In this document: positions 63,570-64,000 of the stretch, piece after piece
How positions within the stretch are numbered: position 1 is the stretch's first letter
Layout: the number at the start of each line of letters is the position of its first letter
Assembly: GCF_011064615.1 (NCBI RefSeq)
Contig: NZ_JAALJH010000041.1
Location: forward strand, 16,671-80,670
Direction of reading: 5' to 3'
Source of the DNA: Aquisphaera insulae
GTDB taxonomy: Bacteria; Planctomycetota; Planctomycetia; Isosphaerales; Isosphaeraceae
Length of the DNA: 64,000 nt
Translations under genes and position numbers: made by a program
Notes under the pieces: generated by a model
The model's input: only the letters and a program-made list of their open reading frames with translations
What the model was told of the DNA's origin: nothing
Databases searched by the model: none

Positions 63570-63869
63570 TCATTGATCCCGCCCGGGCAGCAGGCGATCG
63601 GCCCGCATCGCTCGCTGCCATTCGACCGGATCTTCAATCCCCGATGGGCCGCCTGACGCGGAGAGTCTCTCGAGCGAGCGGGCCATGGCCTCGCCGTCGT
63701 TCCTCAACGAGTTTGAAGGCTTTCGCGGCTCCCCTCGCACTACCCGTTCTCCCGCAGCTTCGTCCAGCTTTCGAAGGGTTGCTCCCATCGACTGGATGTC
63801 GAAACCGTGGGCTCTGGCGAATTCGTCGCGCCAGGCTCGCAGTTCCGCCAGGATGTCTCTGTCGTTCAC
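63570..63869 (-). CDS. small protein, likely antitoxin-like partner of the PIN-like gene
   Basis: The 99-residue protein starts at a GTG at 63867-63869 that overlaps the stop of the upstream gene (GTGA) and has GGAGGGGGAG 4 bp upstream. Its first 50 residues (ILAELRAWRDEFARAHGFDI) resemble a widespread small family of the form VEEVR..R...A..F.YDL..I that is usually encoded next to a protein of the WNC.HIANA type. A charged helical tail follows. I infer an antitoxin or structural partner; no DNA-binding fold is visible. Confidence 0.8.
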   Translation of the reverse strand: MNDRDILAELRAWRDEFARAHGFDIQSMGATLRKLDEAAGERVVRGEPRKPSNSLRNDGEAMARSLERLSASGGPSGIEDPVEWQRAMRADRLLPGRDQ

Positions 63870-64000
63870 GGCTCCCCCTCCTCGCCCATCAATTCTCTCG
63901 GCGTGCAGATGACCGGGGGTTCGAATCCCGCCCTGCGGCACAGGGACTCGATCCGCGGCCGCAATGATGCGTTGGCGATATGCTTGCAGTTCCAGCTTAG
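63866..64000 (-). CDS. 3' end of a PIN-like toxin gene, cut by the right edge
   Basis: Only the last 44 codons are visible: WNCKHIANASLRPRIESLCR, then PPVICTPRELMGEEGEP. The pattern WNC.HIANA ... ICTP.EL(M) marks a common family of PIN-domain-like proteins found with small partners such as the gene that follows. Its stop overlaps the partner's GTG start. The catalytic acidic residues should lie outside the window. Confidence 0.85.
   Translation of the reverse strand, partial: LSWNCKHIANASLRPRIESLCRRAGFEPPVICTPRELMGEEGEP

Noticed and set aside
63915..63945. GGGATTCGAACCC-like stretch resembling a tRNA T-arm (minus strand)
   Set aside because: No acceptor, D or anticodon arms fit around it, and the bases code for GFEPP in the conserved PIN-like family protein.

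Overview
The window is high-GC bacterial DNA with a planctomycete gene complement. It carries two PSD1-type cytochrome/DUF1549/DUF1553 proteins (one next to a DUF1501 Tat protein), a PVC-type heme-binding dehydrogenase, two DUF1559 prepilin-like proteins, a protein with a LEPR-XLL-like N-terminus, a PEP-CTERM protein and a MoxR/DUF58/DUF4129 operon. An Isosphaeraceae-type member of the Planctomycetota is the best guess. That is inference from gene content and base composition; no rRNA or other taxonomic marker gene is present. I saw no tRNA or rRNA gene, CRISPR array or transposase.

Layout. 1-20.6 kb is chromosomal housekeeping and planctomycete-specific secreted enzymes: PSD1 protein (cut by the left edge), zinc-ribbon membrane protein, His-rich Spy/CpxP-like protein, PVC heme protein, M1 aminopeptidase, NAD synthetase, MuiA-like DUF4139 protein with an inserted secretin-like (STN) segment, FkbM methyltransferase, the DUF1553-DUF1501 pair, and a DUF2254-MscS pair. 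20.6-21.7 kb is non-coding, with a decayed receiver domain and short repeats.

21.7-32.1 kb is a defence island: a type III-like restriction subunit (Res), a Fic AMP-transferase and a beta-class DNA methyltransferase (Mod) in one direction, a DNA-binding-like protein with three 43-residue Myb/HTH-like repeats, then, on the other strand, an EVE-HNH endonuclease followed by a nucleotidyltransferase. Base composition and codon use drop locally inside it, most sharply over the target-recognition part of Mod.

32.5-47.1 kb holds an alpha/beta hydrolase, the MoxR-DUF58-DUF4129 operon, two divergent LEA-like stress proteins, a Cys-rich secreted protein, and a block bounded by two inverted DUF1559 paralogues (beta-propeller protein, cupin, a truncated duplicate of the propeller, a deoxyhypusine-synthase-like enzyme), ending with an FmdE-like protein.

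47.3-56.8 kb is a complete K+ uptake operon read on the minus strand: unknown 111-aa protein, histidine kinase, receiver-TPR regulator, two very small membrane proteins, KdpF, KdpA, KdpB, KdpC and a KdpD sensor module lacking its kinase half. The kinase and regulator at the head probably substitute for the usual KdpD/KdpE output.

57.2-64 kb has a large exported protein made of six tandem Hcp-like (type VI tube-like) domains, a PEP-CTERM protein, an NtrC-family regulator, FabI enoyl-ACP reductase, a decayed copy of the NtrC-family regulator's first codons, and a small PIN-like toxin/antitoxin pair cut by the right edge.
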